Assembly: GCA_015501595.1 (NCBI GenBank) | Contig: JADNRX010000004.1 | Coordinates: forward strand, 496,001-560,000 | Origin: Hymenopellis radicata | Lineage: Eukaryota; Basidiomycota; Agaricomycetes; Agaricales; Physalacriaceae | Direction: 5' to 3' | DNA length: 64,000 nt | In this document: positions 44,223 to 57,000 of the stretch, in pieces | Layout of the letters: the number at the start of each line of letters is the position of its first letter | Numbering within the stretch: the stretch's first letter is position 1 | Position numbers and translations under genes: made by a program | The notes under the pieces: generated by a model | The model's database searches: none | What the model was told of the DNA's origin: nothing | What the model saw: only the letters and a program-made list of their open reading frames with translations

Positions 44223-47200
44223 TCATGATAGTTCTGGGTGGGGGGAACCGACTTGTAAATAGGAGAGTAGGAGCCCGATCGAGCTGTTTTGTTGACAGTG
44301 TAGCGCCAACTCATCGTATGACCAGGTTTTCTGATCCTCTACGTTGTCTTCCCCGTCCCCGTCCTCGTCATCCTGATCACTGCTTAGGGCGCCATTGCCC
44401 AGATCCAGCTCTTGTCTTCCGGCCTGTCGGTGGTAGATTTGACTTCGTGATTTAGAACGCACATGACCGCCAGTAGCACGACCGTTGGAACGCTCGAACG
44501 ACTTGTCACCGGGTGGCGGGCCCATCAAGGTCTCCTGCAACGCTCTGAAAGCCATTACATCGACGGCCGATGGAACCTGCTAGCCATGGACTTGCGTGAG
44601 GAGGTCGCATCGTCACATCTCCTTTGAAGCTCCGTGATCCACTTGACTTTGATGACGGGATCATTGACATTGAACATGTAGCGTCGCTTCAAGCCTTCGT
44701 GGTTGACGAACGCCAATTGAAACGTATTGCGCATGAACGCCCGTTCGACCGTCAGAGTACTGCTCAGCGCAAGGCCGGTATACTTCAAGGCATTCGGACC
44801 AGAGCGGATCATGATGTACGTCTTCGGACCAAGAGATACACCAGTTACCCGGAACGAAACTTCCGACGACTTTGCAAACGTGAGGACGGTGGGTCAAAGA
44901 CAAGTCCTTGGCCGTACAGATGTATTGAGAAGTGTGGGTCCGGTTGAGAGAGACGAAGATGTATTGGTTCTGACTGAACCTTGTAGGTCAGCCGTTCTGG
45001 TGGGCGCCGCTTCACGGTAACGTTCAAGAGGTCTCGCGCAGCCTCTGCTGGGACCGCCATGCATATCCGCTCTCGCATAATCCCATCAAAAACCTCGCGC
45101 AAAAGGTCGTCCGAAACTAGGCGAGATACATCAATACGGCGGAAAGCGTCCATAAAGTTTCGCATGTGGAGCATTCGAATAGGATCACTGGGTCCTGGCT
45201 CTTGAGCCAGACCGCCATGAATGTGATCGTTAACCTGGACAATGGCACGAACAAGGCGAATAGCGAGATCTTTGTCGTACGCGACAAAGGTGGCATTGGC
45301 ATCATACCACCGGCTGGCGAACGCGTCAAGAAGATAATCCAGAGTAGAGGCCGGTTTTGAAGGAACGTTAATGGAGAGGAGGAAGGCGCGGAGAGCTCGA
45401 TCTACGCGTAATCCCACAAACCCAAAGTTATCGAGATAACTCTTCAACACCAGCTTGGAAGTCCTGCGGGAAAGATAATCCCCAAGTTGAGCCCGATCAA
45501 TTTCCGTCGTCCTGAATAGAAGCTGTCCAAGTAGTGCAGGATCATCCGCAATGTTTAACGACGAAAACAATGTGGAGATGGCCTGGTCCGGAAGCTTCCT
45601 GAACTGGTGGATGAATGTACGTAAGATGGGATTCCGCGGAGGTACTACATAGCTCATCGACCTGGTCGGAGTTTCTGCGCCACGGTCGCCAGTGAACCTC
45701 AGCTCATGAAGCATGACAACACTTTTCACAATGAAAGTCTTGTTGTTGGCGGGAGAAGGACCATGAGGTGTAACGTCTTGACCGCTTACAGGCTTCGCGA
45801 TGACCAAGATGTCGGTGAACAAAAATAGGAAACGATCCTTCACTGTATTTGGGTTCACGACCTGCAGAACCGCTGACGAGATCAACAGTTCGCGCGGCGG
45901 CCTCTCGATCGCGTTTGCCCACATAGGACTGCGGGAGCTTCGAGCAAGATTTTCTTCCAACTTTTCTAGAATGATGGAACCCTTGGACCCTGCCATATTA
46001 TCGGCCGAGTAATTAGAGGAGGTCGTGGAAGAAGATGAAGACACGGAATGAGCGGGGTACTCGCTCGTGGATGAAGGATCTGGCGTGGGAGAAAGAGGAT
46101 CAGGTGGTGAGGGTGTTGTGGTAAGTGGAGACATGGGGATAACCGTGGTGTCTGGATGAGGAAGGACTCTGTTCGATTTCGGAGTCTGCTCCGTGTCTGT
46201 GCGAAGTGACGGGGACGGTGACAACGAGTGCTGGGGGGTCATTAGTGGCGGGGAAGGCCTGACCACTATCGTCCCACTGGCGGACTCTTCACGATCCGTG
46301 ACAATGTCGGTGTCTTTGCGTATTCTAAGCAACTCGGTAAGAGACGGTTTCTTGGATGCAGGATCCGGAGAAGAGGGTGTCGATGAAAACATCTTCTTTG
46401 GATTCTTGACCTTCATCCATTTCCTCACGTCAAGAAGTGTCGTTGGTAAATTATCCTGCTCCTTTGACTCTAGGTTTTGCGGAATATTGAAGTAGTCAAT
46501 GCTGGGCGGTGGGGCGCCCGTGTACTTAATCCGCATTCCCGTATCCGAAGTCTGACGACCGATACGAGTATCCTGAGGAGGAGGACCGCCGCTTGTATCG
46601 CCCAGCGATTTGGCGGAGAAGGAAGCCTGGGTATCATGGTTGGCCTTGACAAAGGTATTGATGTCGGGAGTGGAAGAATTCTTCTCCAACTGCCTCGGGG
46701 TTGGGCCATACGGGAAGAGTTTAGGATTCTGATACTGGGGATAGTCCATGCCGGGAGGGACTGATGATAGTGGAGAAGGGGAGGACAGGAGAGGAACTGA
46801 TGCTGACGCGGCTGGGGATTGAGTGATGAAATGCTGTGATTGTTGCATCATGAACGTCCCCTCGTTCCTGTCGGTCCGCCCACTATGTAGACTAACACCA
46901 CTTTCTCGGCTGACACTAGAATCGGTGTGGTCTCTGCGGTCCCGCGCACTGATACTATTGGTCCGTGAACGCCGCCCCGCGCTGGAACCAGAGCGCGCAA
47001 ATCCCTTGATCTTCTGCCATGTACCAGCGCGCTTTGTGGAGGACTCTGGTCGGTCTTCCGGATCCGTGAATTCAGGTCCCAGCGGTGAACGTTCAGCCAC
47101 AGAGAGGCGAACGGGAAATGTCTGCGATATGGAATCATTGCTCGCTCTAGTCAACGACGCAGACTGTGATAGAGCGGCCATGGATGACGGAGATGGCGGG

Positions 47201-48976
47201 ACATGAGACGGAGTCGTGTCGGGGGATGCCTCTGAGTCGATAATGACGGACGATGCGCGGGGAGATTCTGTATCTTCCTCGTGAAGGGACGAGTGCGAGG
47301 ACAGGGGACGTTCTTCGGCAAGGTCCGGATCGTTCAATTCCACATCATATTCTTGCACTAGAAAACTCGTTAATAAGACCCCAAATGATACGGCAGAACT
47401 AACCAGGAAGGGCCACCCAACTAATTTCACGCTCTTCCTCATAACTTCCAATTGACTCGCGAGTATAGAGCACCTCTTCTTCGTCTTCCTCGCGCCGCAA
47501 ACGGTGTTTAGTAGGGGTTTGGAATGGACTAGTGGGAAATCCGTCTTGTCGCGAGGAAGTCTCGTCGCTGACATAGAAAGGCACATTAACTATCCCAGTA
47601 TGGGATTCACTTGATGTGATAGACAGGGCGTCGGAAGAATGTGGTAACCGTAAGGGAGAACCGTTGAGTGGAGTGCGTTGCGGTGGTGTGGTTGTGTGAT
47701 AGTGTATAGACGGACCCTCTTCCTCCTCTTCTTCCACGACTATACTTCTTCGTCTTGTAGTCTCAGGCCTTTCCGCATCCGTGTGATTATCGTGATGAAT
47801 CGATTCATCGTGTTCTATCTGAACATCACTGTCTGATAGCTGATGAAGCGGTGGTGACGGGCGATGGGGTTCTGGACTATGTATGGTGGAGGGTTCCTGG
47901 GGTGAGAAACTCCGCACGAGTCCATAGTTCGGGGTGGCCGACCTAGCTCGTATATCTGCAAAGTAGAGTTGCGGATTATCGGGAGGTATGGGAGTCTGAG
48001 GCAGTGGAGTCGTAGGAGGTATCGGGGTATTGGGCGACGTTGTGATGTAGTCAGAATCAGAGACTGCTGCGTTGCTCGCACTGATAGACCCGCGCCTTTT
48101 GTTAGACTTGGATCGCCGTCGTTTCTTGCGCACTTCTGTCGGAGGAGGTGTAGTGCTAGGCTGATCCTCCCCACTATTGGGCTCCGCGTCGGCGTCCTTG
48201 GCGATTCTGGGGTTGAGTCGATCCAAAAGTTGCTTGCGCGCGAATGTACGCTCCGCTGTCAGACGTTCATCTCCGGAAATTGTAAGATTACGGCGTAGAC
48301 CTGTCGGTGACGGAGACATGGAGGGGTCATAGACGTCCGTGCCGCCGGTGAGCTTGTTCATTGCAGACTGTCTGCCGGCAGCACTATGTGAGCGTTGCAG
48401 TATGCCTCTTCTTTGTATTTCTTCCAAAGAAGGGATACCGGGAGTAGGCGGGGCACTGGGAGGTAAAGACCGTAGTGCATCAGAACCAGTTGGAGTAGGA
48501 GATCTGAGCATCTGTTGCCTCCGGGCAAGATTGCTCAAAGGACCGGGTGATGGAGGGAGCGCGGGCACATCTGCAGGATTGAGAGGTAGGACGCCTAGTT
48601 CTGGAGAAGAATCGCCATGGGTCGGCGTAGGAGCCTGGTTTCTGGCCTTGAGCTCTTTGGACCGCCGGGAACGCGAGCGACGTCTTGATCGGGACGGAGG
48701 GCGAACGGTAGTGGGTTCTTCTTCCGCTTCAGTCTGTGGCGGTGGCTCAATAGTCACGACAGGTTCGTCTGCAATTTCGACACGCTCCGGAGGCGGTGTG
48801 TCGATATCTGGCGTTGGGTCGCGACCATCTTGTGCCTTTTCTCCTTCGCTGACGGCCTCTGTATGCATACGAGGTCGTCTTCCACCTTCCATCCGTGGAA
48901 GAGATGCTGCGCGCTTCAGCATCGAGACGGCCCGCCGTCGCTGCTCACGGGCGTCTGGGAGAGCGTCACTTTCCAT
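44223..48976 (-). CDS. Arf guanine-nucleotide exchange factor, Sec7 plus PH domain (EFA6/Syt1-like)
   Basis: Should activate Arf-family GTPases in membrane traffic or cortical polarity. Exon 1 (47404-48976) is a disordered basic/Pro-rich region (MESDALPDAREQRRRAVSML) joined by one intron (VALP|EYDVELND) to a very long second exon. The Sec7 domain lies at about 45680-44990: ISTLFSSLNIADDPALLGQL, KLVLKSYLDNFGFVGLRVDR, ALRAFLLSINVPS, and IVQVNDHIHGGLAQEPGPSD. The PH domain follows: FAKSSEVSFRVTGVSLGPKT, NTFQLAFVNHEGLKRRYMFN, KVKWITELQRRC. The C-terminal tail ends LQVGSPHPELS. One base is missing in a C-run near 44889 at the Sec7-PH junction, and one in a G-run near 44577. The Sec7-PH order is that of EFA6/PSD and yeast Syt1. 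Confidence 0.88.
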
Positions 48977-49624
48977 GGGTCGCCGATTATATCTGGAGGG
49001 CTGGCGAATGGGGGCCTTTCATCAATGTAGTCCACTGCGCCTGTGGCCAGACTGACCTGGAAAAGCTCCAAGACAGGCCCCGCTATTGGCGGTTACTGCA
49101 GACCGCAGAACGACAGAAATTGAGGCTATGATAGAATGGCTGCGTTGGTAACGCTGAAGCAGAAATCGGAATGGTACTGACCGCGACAGTCACAGCAATT
49201 TACAAGGTAAGGTTCTCCCACGTGGCCTTGGGCTTCTATAAGGGGCATAAAGCCTCCATCTGCCTTGCTGTTTCCTCGAGGTGAAGACGTCGACGATTCC
49301 CAGGTCATTTCAAGAAAATGGATGCTTTTATATTCAACATCTAACACGCATTTATTTTCAATCCATAGTTGACACCATTGTAGCAGTTCCACTGCGCACT
49401 TAGCATACTTACATGCGCTCAAAAGCCTATAATACAAGCTGTTAATAATTTTCACCCACGCTTTCACCCATGACTTGAAGATCTGGGGTATTCATTGTAG
49501 ATGAGGAAACGCGGGGACTTGAGCGCGACGTGGCACAAAGACAAGGCGCGTTAAAGTCGAGGAATGGAATTGGTATGTGAACCGGCAATGTGCGGTCCGT
49601 GACTCCTTCTTCTGCACCATCACA
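48977..49624. other. intergenic between divergent genes
   Basis: About 650 bp between the Sec7-PH gene (-) and the glycosyltransferase gene (+). A 113-codon open stretch on the minus strand (49126-49467) has no recognisable domain and is probably chance. No RNA gene or repeat recognised. Confidence 0.4.
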
Positions 49625-50993
49625 ATGGAATTGCCGTCATTGACAAGCTCTGGCAGCGTGCAAAGCCATATGTCAGTATCCATATCCAAGAAGCGCCTTC
49701 GCCTTCATTCTTCCCACTCTGACGCGTGGGAGCCTCCTCTCCCAGTGACCACGCCCCGCAGAAACAGGCGTTTCTCAGATCTTTTTGGCTACTGCGACGG
49801 ATGGAATGCCGCCGTTTGGCTGTGGCACTCGCTCTCAAATGTCTACCTCCGATGGCTACTCGTCATGTACATGTGCTTCAGTCTGGTTTTCATCTCCGTA
49901 TCCTTATACACGTATCTTGACGATATACTGGAGCCGAATGCTGCTCAGGGTACGTACTGGTCGCCATTCTGTGTATGCTCTTTTCACGTTACTTATCAGA
50001 AGATTGGTTTATATCCTCTTCTCAACGGCTGTCTCGTATCATATCATACTATCCGACCCCAACGGATTTCGAACCGTTCGTGCTCCGTGGAACGCGTCCC
50101 GATAACCTTCATGCTCCGACTGCTTGCTGTTCCTGCACCGATTCCATCGACGTCACCTTGTTAATGAACTGGACTCGTCAATGGAACGGTACGTCTCGCT
50201 TTGTTGTTCCGACAGGCAAATGAACCGCCTCTAGGACCCGTTTCAATCGTGATGACGACTGCGAATTCTTCGGCTCGTACAAGTCTGTTACATCGCTTGG
50301 AGCCTCTCAAAATATTCCCTCATCTATCTCTCCATCTCCTCCCCAAGCAGAACGTCTCCCCCAATATTGTTCTCAACTTGGCGCGTTTCTTCGCACTCAC
50401 GTCCCATGTAGTTCTTTTCCCAGCGGAATTATCTTCGATGCTTGCTTTGGATGTCAACGCTGCCGTCGCCCAATACATAGCTCAAAGTGGACATATCCCT
50501 GCCATCCTGACGAGCCTATCTGATCTACGCTTTCCAATGCCTCCCTTGTCTCCCGTGATTCTCTCTCAAGACTATCCTGTGTGGTGTCCTGAAAGATTTT
50601 TCTTCTCGCATTCGCGCTCTCTGGATTGGGAAGAATGTCTGTGGCGGACCTGGCTAGAAGATCGAGGTCGCTTCGGACACTTGAATATCTCTGTGGCGAT
50701 GCAGAAACAGCCGCCGGTACTTCCTACATCCATAGTAAGATAGTCGGTCCCACCACGCTACACAAATTGATTCCTCGATAGGTCAAAAACAGAAATCGGC
50801 TAACCTCTCGTTACCGTGCAGAAACGTGCGACTTGCTTCAAAAGCGGCAGATGATTTTGGATTCCACAAGTAGACGTGGCAAAAAACACCTTCAGTGGAT
50901 CAAGACATTCTGTCGACAGGTTGGTACAATTGTCATATTGTCCTTGAAAATCTCATGCCACAATAGACTATAGAGCATTCGCTGAAAACGTGA
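49625..50993 (+). CDS. putative type II membrane glycosyltransferase (GT49/LARGE-like)
   Basis: Probable Golgi glycosyltransferase. The cytosolic N-terminus (MELPSLTSSGSVQSHMSVSI) leads to a single membrane anchor (YLRWLLVMYMCFSLVFISVS). The lumenal part has RIISYYPTPTDFEPFVLRGT, DVTLLMNWTRQWNGPVSIVM, PNIVLNLARFFALTSHVVLF and PVWCPERFFFSHSRSLDWEE. LNLARFFALTSHVVLFPAEL resembles the donor-binding strand of GT49-type enzymes, but a clear DxD motif is not seen, so the class is tentative. Introns of about 45-55 nt join in frame. The last intron (48 nt) gives a TIEHSLKT end with stop at 50993; if it is retained the stop falls at 50972. It ends one base before the stop of the convergent ATRIP-like gene. 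Confidence 0.6.
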
Positions 50994-50994
50994 C

Positions 50995-53900
50995 TCATTC
51001 GTCGTAGCCCATCAGCTTTTCCTCCATATTCTCATCTTCCACTTTGCTCGTTTCCTCTGGATTTTCTTGAAATGCCAACCATACGGCGTCGTTATCCGGC
51101 CCATCGACAACTAGGTCCAATAAATCTTGCGCACATTCTCAAAGACAACCTTCAGTTCAAGAGAGCGCGAACTTCGAGTAGTTCCCTTACCAGAAATGAC
51201 GCCCATCTCTACTTTCAACTCCTCTGACATCCAGTCCGGTGGCGTCCCATACGTCAACCTTCCAAATGTGAGTGTGAACTTGTGAAGGATGCCGTTGAAA
51301 TGTCGGACGGGGGCACGATTGAGTTTGTATCGTATATTGAGAGGAGGTTCATGATAGTATGCCAGCCGATGGAGCAAATGTATAGTTTGGTTCAAAAGAC
51401 GTGTTGTTCTAAGATGAGACATCAGTTCATTGATCGCTGAACATGAAAACCCGCTCACGGTAGAGCAGAAGCCATGACGGTATCATCATCCTGCCATATC
51501 GGTGTGACCAAGGATGTTATGAAATCAACCAGAGAGGGCACCAAAACTTGCGAATCGGAGAGCGTGCTAATGGCCTCGGGATGAGAAGCGCTGAGTAAAC
51601 CAATGAATCCCAAGATGGATTCTTTGAGCGACATAGCCTACGACGATGAAATGAACTCATATACAAGCTTTTCGGAGGCACGAACCTCCGTTCCTTGGCG
51701 ATTAGTATCGACAATGAAGGAGCATAGTCGATCGAGCACGGGAAAACGACTGTCCGGTTGGGGTGACTCGGCGGAGGGTATGACGAGTAGATTCTGCGCC
51801 AATTGTGCACCTTGATTCAATGAGCTACTTTTCTCTCAAGTTGGGTAGTCTTACAAGATAGTTGTAGTGCAAGGAACTTCGTGACGCGTATAAGCATCCA
51901 AGTGGGCTGCTGGCCGTGAAGCAAGTTAGCGTATACTTCGCGATGACGTGATAGATAAACGAGTCTGGGTTTCGTGGGATCAGCAAAAAAGGCTGCAAGT
52001 CGGGTAAAATCTACAAACTTTTCAGCGTCATCCTTTCTCGGATTCCAGCACAGCGCGTCCAGTAGATTCATGGTCTCCGTGGCAAGTGGAACAGGGTATT
52101 CCTTTTCCTTCGGAGGATGTAGATGTTGTCGTATAAGGTCGCAAAGAGAAACTAAGAGTGGAGATTCGTCACTCCCATCGGAGCGTGATAATAATGTAGA
52201 GCTAAACGAGGGCAATGTGTAGATTAGTATACAAAGGAGATTGAGTAACGTTATTAGAGATAACAGCTATAAGAGTTTAGCATATCGAAAAATAAACTAC
52301 CCTGAACGACTCACAAGATCATGCTTGACAAAAAAGGACAGAATGGAAATGAGAGAGGATGCAACAGTAGCGGCAGCGGCAGAATGATCTGTTCGTGTCT
52401 GGTTACTCGCAATATCGCGAAGCAACTGGGATACGACGTCGCGATATTGCGACTGAGACTCTTCTGGGACAGGTATGCTGATGAATCCCTGAAGAGAAGA
52501 AACTGCAGAACCAGGGTATGTATGAGTCAAGAGAATTCGATGCAGCTGTTTGAGCACTGTAAGAAATCGAGTTCACATCACAACGGCAGGAACGGTATAC
52601 TTCTGCATTCCAATCCAGCGGCATGATATCGACGACGGTCATGTCTAGATCTTGTACGAGAGGCGCGACCTCCTCAACAGGACTTGATGGAGGGATGATG
52701 TCAGATTCCTGTGGCGCTTCGGAAGAGAACACGTCGAGCATGGCAACGTCCCCGTTCATATCATGTCTAGTGGGGCTACTGGGCGGAGAGCTACGCTGAT
52801 TTGTTACATCGTGAGCAAAGTTCGGTGATAGATCCGTAACACGGGCTTTCCCCTTCTTGGCCTCGGCGTGAAAAGGTGTACTATCAAGGAAAGCATTCTG
52901 AAAACCTCGAAGTTTTTGAGACTTGGACTTGTCTGGGGACTTGCGTGTTTTTGAACTTATGCTCGTACTTGGACCGGCGACAGCGTTTTGTTGTGTCATC
53001 GGACGTAGCGGAGTATTGAATGCGTCCTTTGGGCGCTGCGATCTCTGAACTCCAACTTGTTTCCGTGCCGCCTCGTATTCTTGTTGCTAACGCGTGTGTA
53101 AAACCTCGACTCTGAAGAAGACATAAACACAAACCTTGAAGGCAAATTGAGTTTGCATCTTTTCCCTCTCTTCCTTGCTCTCGCGCTGCATTTGGGCCAT
53201 CTTAGTTGCAGCCTCGTCCAACTTGGCCTTGAGCTCCGCTAGTTTCTGTGCATGGTCTTTGGACTCCTGTTGGGCACAATGAGCGATTTGGCACGATACA
53301 TAAATCAGCGAAGGGTACCTTGTCCATCTTCTGCCTCAAAATTGCCACTTCGCCGTCCGTCTTGTACCGCATGTTGGTCGCATCCTTCAGTTTTTGTTGA
53401 ACTGCGGCATTCTCATCTTGAAGCTGAAGAGTCGTATTTGAACATGACAGACAGAACAAGGTGGACTAGAGCCGCAAACCTCCGTTAGCTTTCTCTGGAG
53501 GTCTTCATTTGGGAAATTATTTGCAGGCGGAGGGGGACGCGTCGAGGCACGATGCTGTGGCACAATCGTGGATGAAGGCACTCTATGAGATTGTTGACGA
53601 GAGCTAGAGGGTTTACCCGAAGTAAACGATGCACGGAACGTAGAAGCTTGTATTGAAGCAGGCTGGGCTGGCGGTTCCATCTCTACCAAGGGTGAGTTAT
53701 CATTGCCACTGGACGCGTTTAACGGGGAGGATCCGACTGCAGGAATGGCATATTGGCCATTGTCGTGTACGGTGATTTCTGGAAGTTGATCCAGCGAAGT
53801 TATAGGCCGCGAAACCTGTTCGTATTCCACTCGTTGTCGTTTAGTGGGCGGAGGTTGCGCGTTAGGCGATACTGTAGCCTGGGCTCTCTTGTTGCGCTCC

Positions 53901-54001
53901 AGCTGCTGCTTCGCGTCGAATAAGTCGAGAGCAGCAAGTGTATGCTCATCGAGCTCGTCATCGCCGTCGTCGAAAAGGTCCTCGTCGGCGGCGGCTGGCA
54001 T
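50995..54001 (-). CDS. ATRIP/Rad26/Lcd1-like checkpoint protein
   Basis: By resemblance, the partner of the ATR/Mec1 checkpoint kinase. The acidic start (MPAAADEDLFDDGDDELDEH) with LAALDLFDAKQQLERNKR is followed by a disordered region. A long coiled coil comes next (DLQRKLTELQDENAAVQQKL; VAILRQKMDKESKDHAQKLA; KMQTQFAFKQQEYEAARK). A helical C-terminal half then carries HEAT-like segments (VLKQLHRILLTHTYPG; VVSQLLRDIASNQ; ETMNLLDALCWNPRKDDAEK; YANLLHGQQPTWMLIRVTKF), ending EEKLMGYDE. Acidic N-terminus, coiled coil and helical repeat, at about 850 residues, match ATRIP family architecture, but no single motif is diagnostic. Several introns were placed by canonical ends. The start is 89 bp from the UPF2 start. 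Confidence 0.62.
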
Positions 54002-54090
54002 GAGTCGTGGTTCCGGATTAGGAAACGAGGACCTCGTCAGATCATCCCAATCCGGATGCTCTTCACTGCCTGTCTTGAAGAACGACGGTC
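54002..54090. promoter_or_regulatory. 89-bp divergent promoter with inverted repeats, ATRIP-like / UPF2
   Basis: Contains an inverted repeat TCCGGATT (54012-54019) / AATCCGGA (54049-54056) enclosing a tighter one, ACGAGG-A-CCTCGT (54025-54037). With only 89 bp between start codons, the palindromes are the most obvious candidate control sites. Function is inference. Confidence 0.45.
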
Positions 54091-57000
54091 ATGGATTCTG
54101 CAGCCAATGGGAGCCCACAAAATCCCAAACTAGACGAGGAACGGGCGCGTTACTCGAAACGCGTTGCATTGAAGCAGCTGAACTGTAATCCGACTCCCAA
54201 GGGTACGTATCACAGCAGCTGTCCATTTGCTCGCTATAGTTTGCTGTAGAATCATCCAAGTTGGACTCGTCTCTCAAGCGCCACACCGCTCTGATAAAGA
54301 GGATCAAGCAGTCTGTTGCAGTCGAGAACCGGGACCAGATACTCAAGGACATAGATTCACTGTCACTCGAGAAATACGTGGACGAAATCGCAGGCGCCAC
54401 CATCGAAGGCATTCTCAGATGCAAAAGCGAGCGAGACGTTTGGAGCGCAGTGGAGGTACGTCCAAGGCGTTCAAGTCCCCACATGTATGCTCATTATTTA
54501 GTAGATTATATCCGCTCTCCACCGGCGCTTCCCCTCATTCTCACCAGGTCTTGTGTTTTCTCTGAATGCTGCCTTGGCCGGACCTTCGAAACCCACTTCC
54601 GCTGTCCCTACCGAACAGCGGGAGAAAGAGGATTCTGCTAGACTCAGTCGTCAGAGACCAGTCCTCCGAGTATGTTCCGAGTTGGCATTGATTGGGATCA
54701 TAACGGATGCACCAGGCCGAAGCGGAGGGGAATGGATCATGAAGGCGTTGAAGGAATTGGTCAGTGTCGGTCCTACAGATCCATACTTACCCTTAACTGT
54801 CACTTAGCTCTCCAACGACCCCACGCTATCTTCTCTACCACTGCTTACTACATTCCTCAAGTCATATTCGCTCCCGTTTCTCGGCATAACACCGCCTGCC
54901 GTGTCTAAACAAATTTCAATCAACACCGAACCAGGATCTCTTTCCGCCGCACAAAACAATGGTCATGCTGATTTGAATGGGTTCCCTCCGTTGAACGATG
55001 ACCAAACACCGCTCGTAGAGCAAGACATCCGTGACCGCTTCAAACGAATGTGCGAAAATTATTTCGAAATTGTGTCCAAGAAACTGGTCATTGAGCACAA
55101 GGTGGTTATCGTCGCAAGTGTGGTTGTGAGTAGTGTTCTCATCATTCATACAGCGACTGCAAGAACAAGACCGCCGTAATCATGAGGCATATATTCGCTC
55201 TGGGGAAATTTTCGAGGATCGTCAGCAAGCGTATGAGAAAATGACCAAAGGCTATGAAAAACTGTTAGCCAGTTGCCAGTCGTATGTCGTCGATGTGATC
55301 AGAATGCGACCCTCTAATTCATCCGTCAGATTGTCTGAACTGCTCTATCTGCCCATGCCGATACTTCCAACATCTTCCCAGAAATCTGATTCGATTCAAA
55401 TCGGGTCCAACACATCCAACCAATTTTCGAGTGATGACTCTGACGACATGAACATTAGTGGAGGGAAATGGGAGGACGAAGAGGAACGTAGATTCTTTGA
55501 AGACGTTCAGGATTTGAAGGACTTCGTTCCCAAGAGTGTCCTAGGCCTTGACGATGCGGATGCCAACGAGACGCAAGAAATCGACGCGAAGGATCGCGAA
55601 GCTGAGGACAAAGAAGACATCCGCAAACTAGAAGAGGAGCTTGAAAAACTCGCGGAAGGAAATCTCAACGCGTCGACAGGAGAAGACGGGGACCCTGAGA
55701 GCGAGGACGATGGGTATGTGACAGTATTCTCCTCCTGTATTCTTTCTCATCTTTGCAAGCTTGATAACTCCCGTTCCCGGAACTCCAAGGGCCGCTACCC
55801 CTCCGCTGTCTCCTCATGCGCCTCAGGGACCATCGCAACTTCTTACAGCTCTTCTCACGCGCCTTCCTGACGCCACAAATCGTGAACTTGTTGATCAGGC
55901 TGCCCTAGACTTCGCGTTTTTAAATTCCAAGGCGGCCAGGAAGCGTTTGGTTAAGTTCTTGACTCAAGTACCAAAAAGTCGCACGGACTTATTGCCACAT
56001 TATTCGCGCCTCGTGGCGACCCTCAACAAGTACATGCCAGATATTGGGACAGACTTGGTTGCTGTGGTACTTATATTTCCACTTGGTCCATGGCCACGAC
56101 TGACACGTTGGTAAGCTTGATGAAGAGTTCCGATACTTGCAAAGGAAGAAGAACGTGGTGAAAGAACTAGCGGAAGTCCGCCTCAAGGTTCGTTGTGACT
56201 GTCGGCCGGTGGAGTTGTGTAGCTTATTATTTTACAGAATATTACATTCATATCGAACCTGACCAAGTTCGGAGTGGTTCCTGTCCATCTTGTGTTGCAT
56301 ATGTTCAAAGTATGCCTCGACGATTTCTCTGGGACTAACGTCGAGAATATTGCGCTTCTGCTGGAAGGATGCGGACGTTATTTGCTGCGCAATGAAGACA
56401 CTCGGGAGCGATTTGGTACCATGGTGTGTTTTCTCTTTTTTCCGGTGAAAACAGTCACTCAACCTCGGGAACAGTTAGAACTCATGCGGAGAAAACAAAG
56501 CTTGCAGCATTTCGATCAGCGACAACTCGTGCTTTTGGAAAACGCCTACTATCAGGTAGGCGCCATGGCATTATCACATGAGACGCAAATATTTACGCGT
56601 CTATCAGTGTAATCCTCCCGAACGCGCGCCCAGACAAGAAAAACAGCGCAGCAACATCGAACTGTTCATCAGGCATTTGATTTACGACGTTCTCGCCAAG
56701 AGGAGCCTCGATAAAGTTTTGAAATTGATTCGCAAGCTGGATTGGGAGGACGAAACAACGCGTACCATCCTCTTCAAGATCTTCACGAAGCCATGGAAGA
56801 TCAAATACAGCAGCATCGCTCTTTTAGCGATGCTGACATATGACTTGCAGCGTTATCACCCTGAATTCTCAATTGCCGTCGTGGATCAAGTTTTGAGGAC
56901 ATCCGTCGCGGAGTGGAGCAGAACGTATACAGCACAAATCAGAGAAGAGTTGCCACTGTGAAGTACCTAGGAGAGCTCTATATCTTCCGATTGCTTAGCT

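Noticed and set aside
48339..49055. 238-codon plus-strand open frame
   Set aside because: Gly/Ser/Arg-rich shadow of the disordered N-terminus of the Sec7-PH gene.
49126..49467. 113-codon minus-strand open frame upstream of the Sec7-PH gene
   Set aside because: No recognisable domain, no splice link to the gene, and biased toward rare-looking composition; kept only as an intergenic note.
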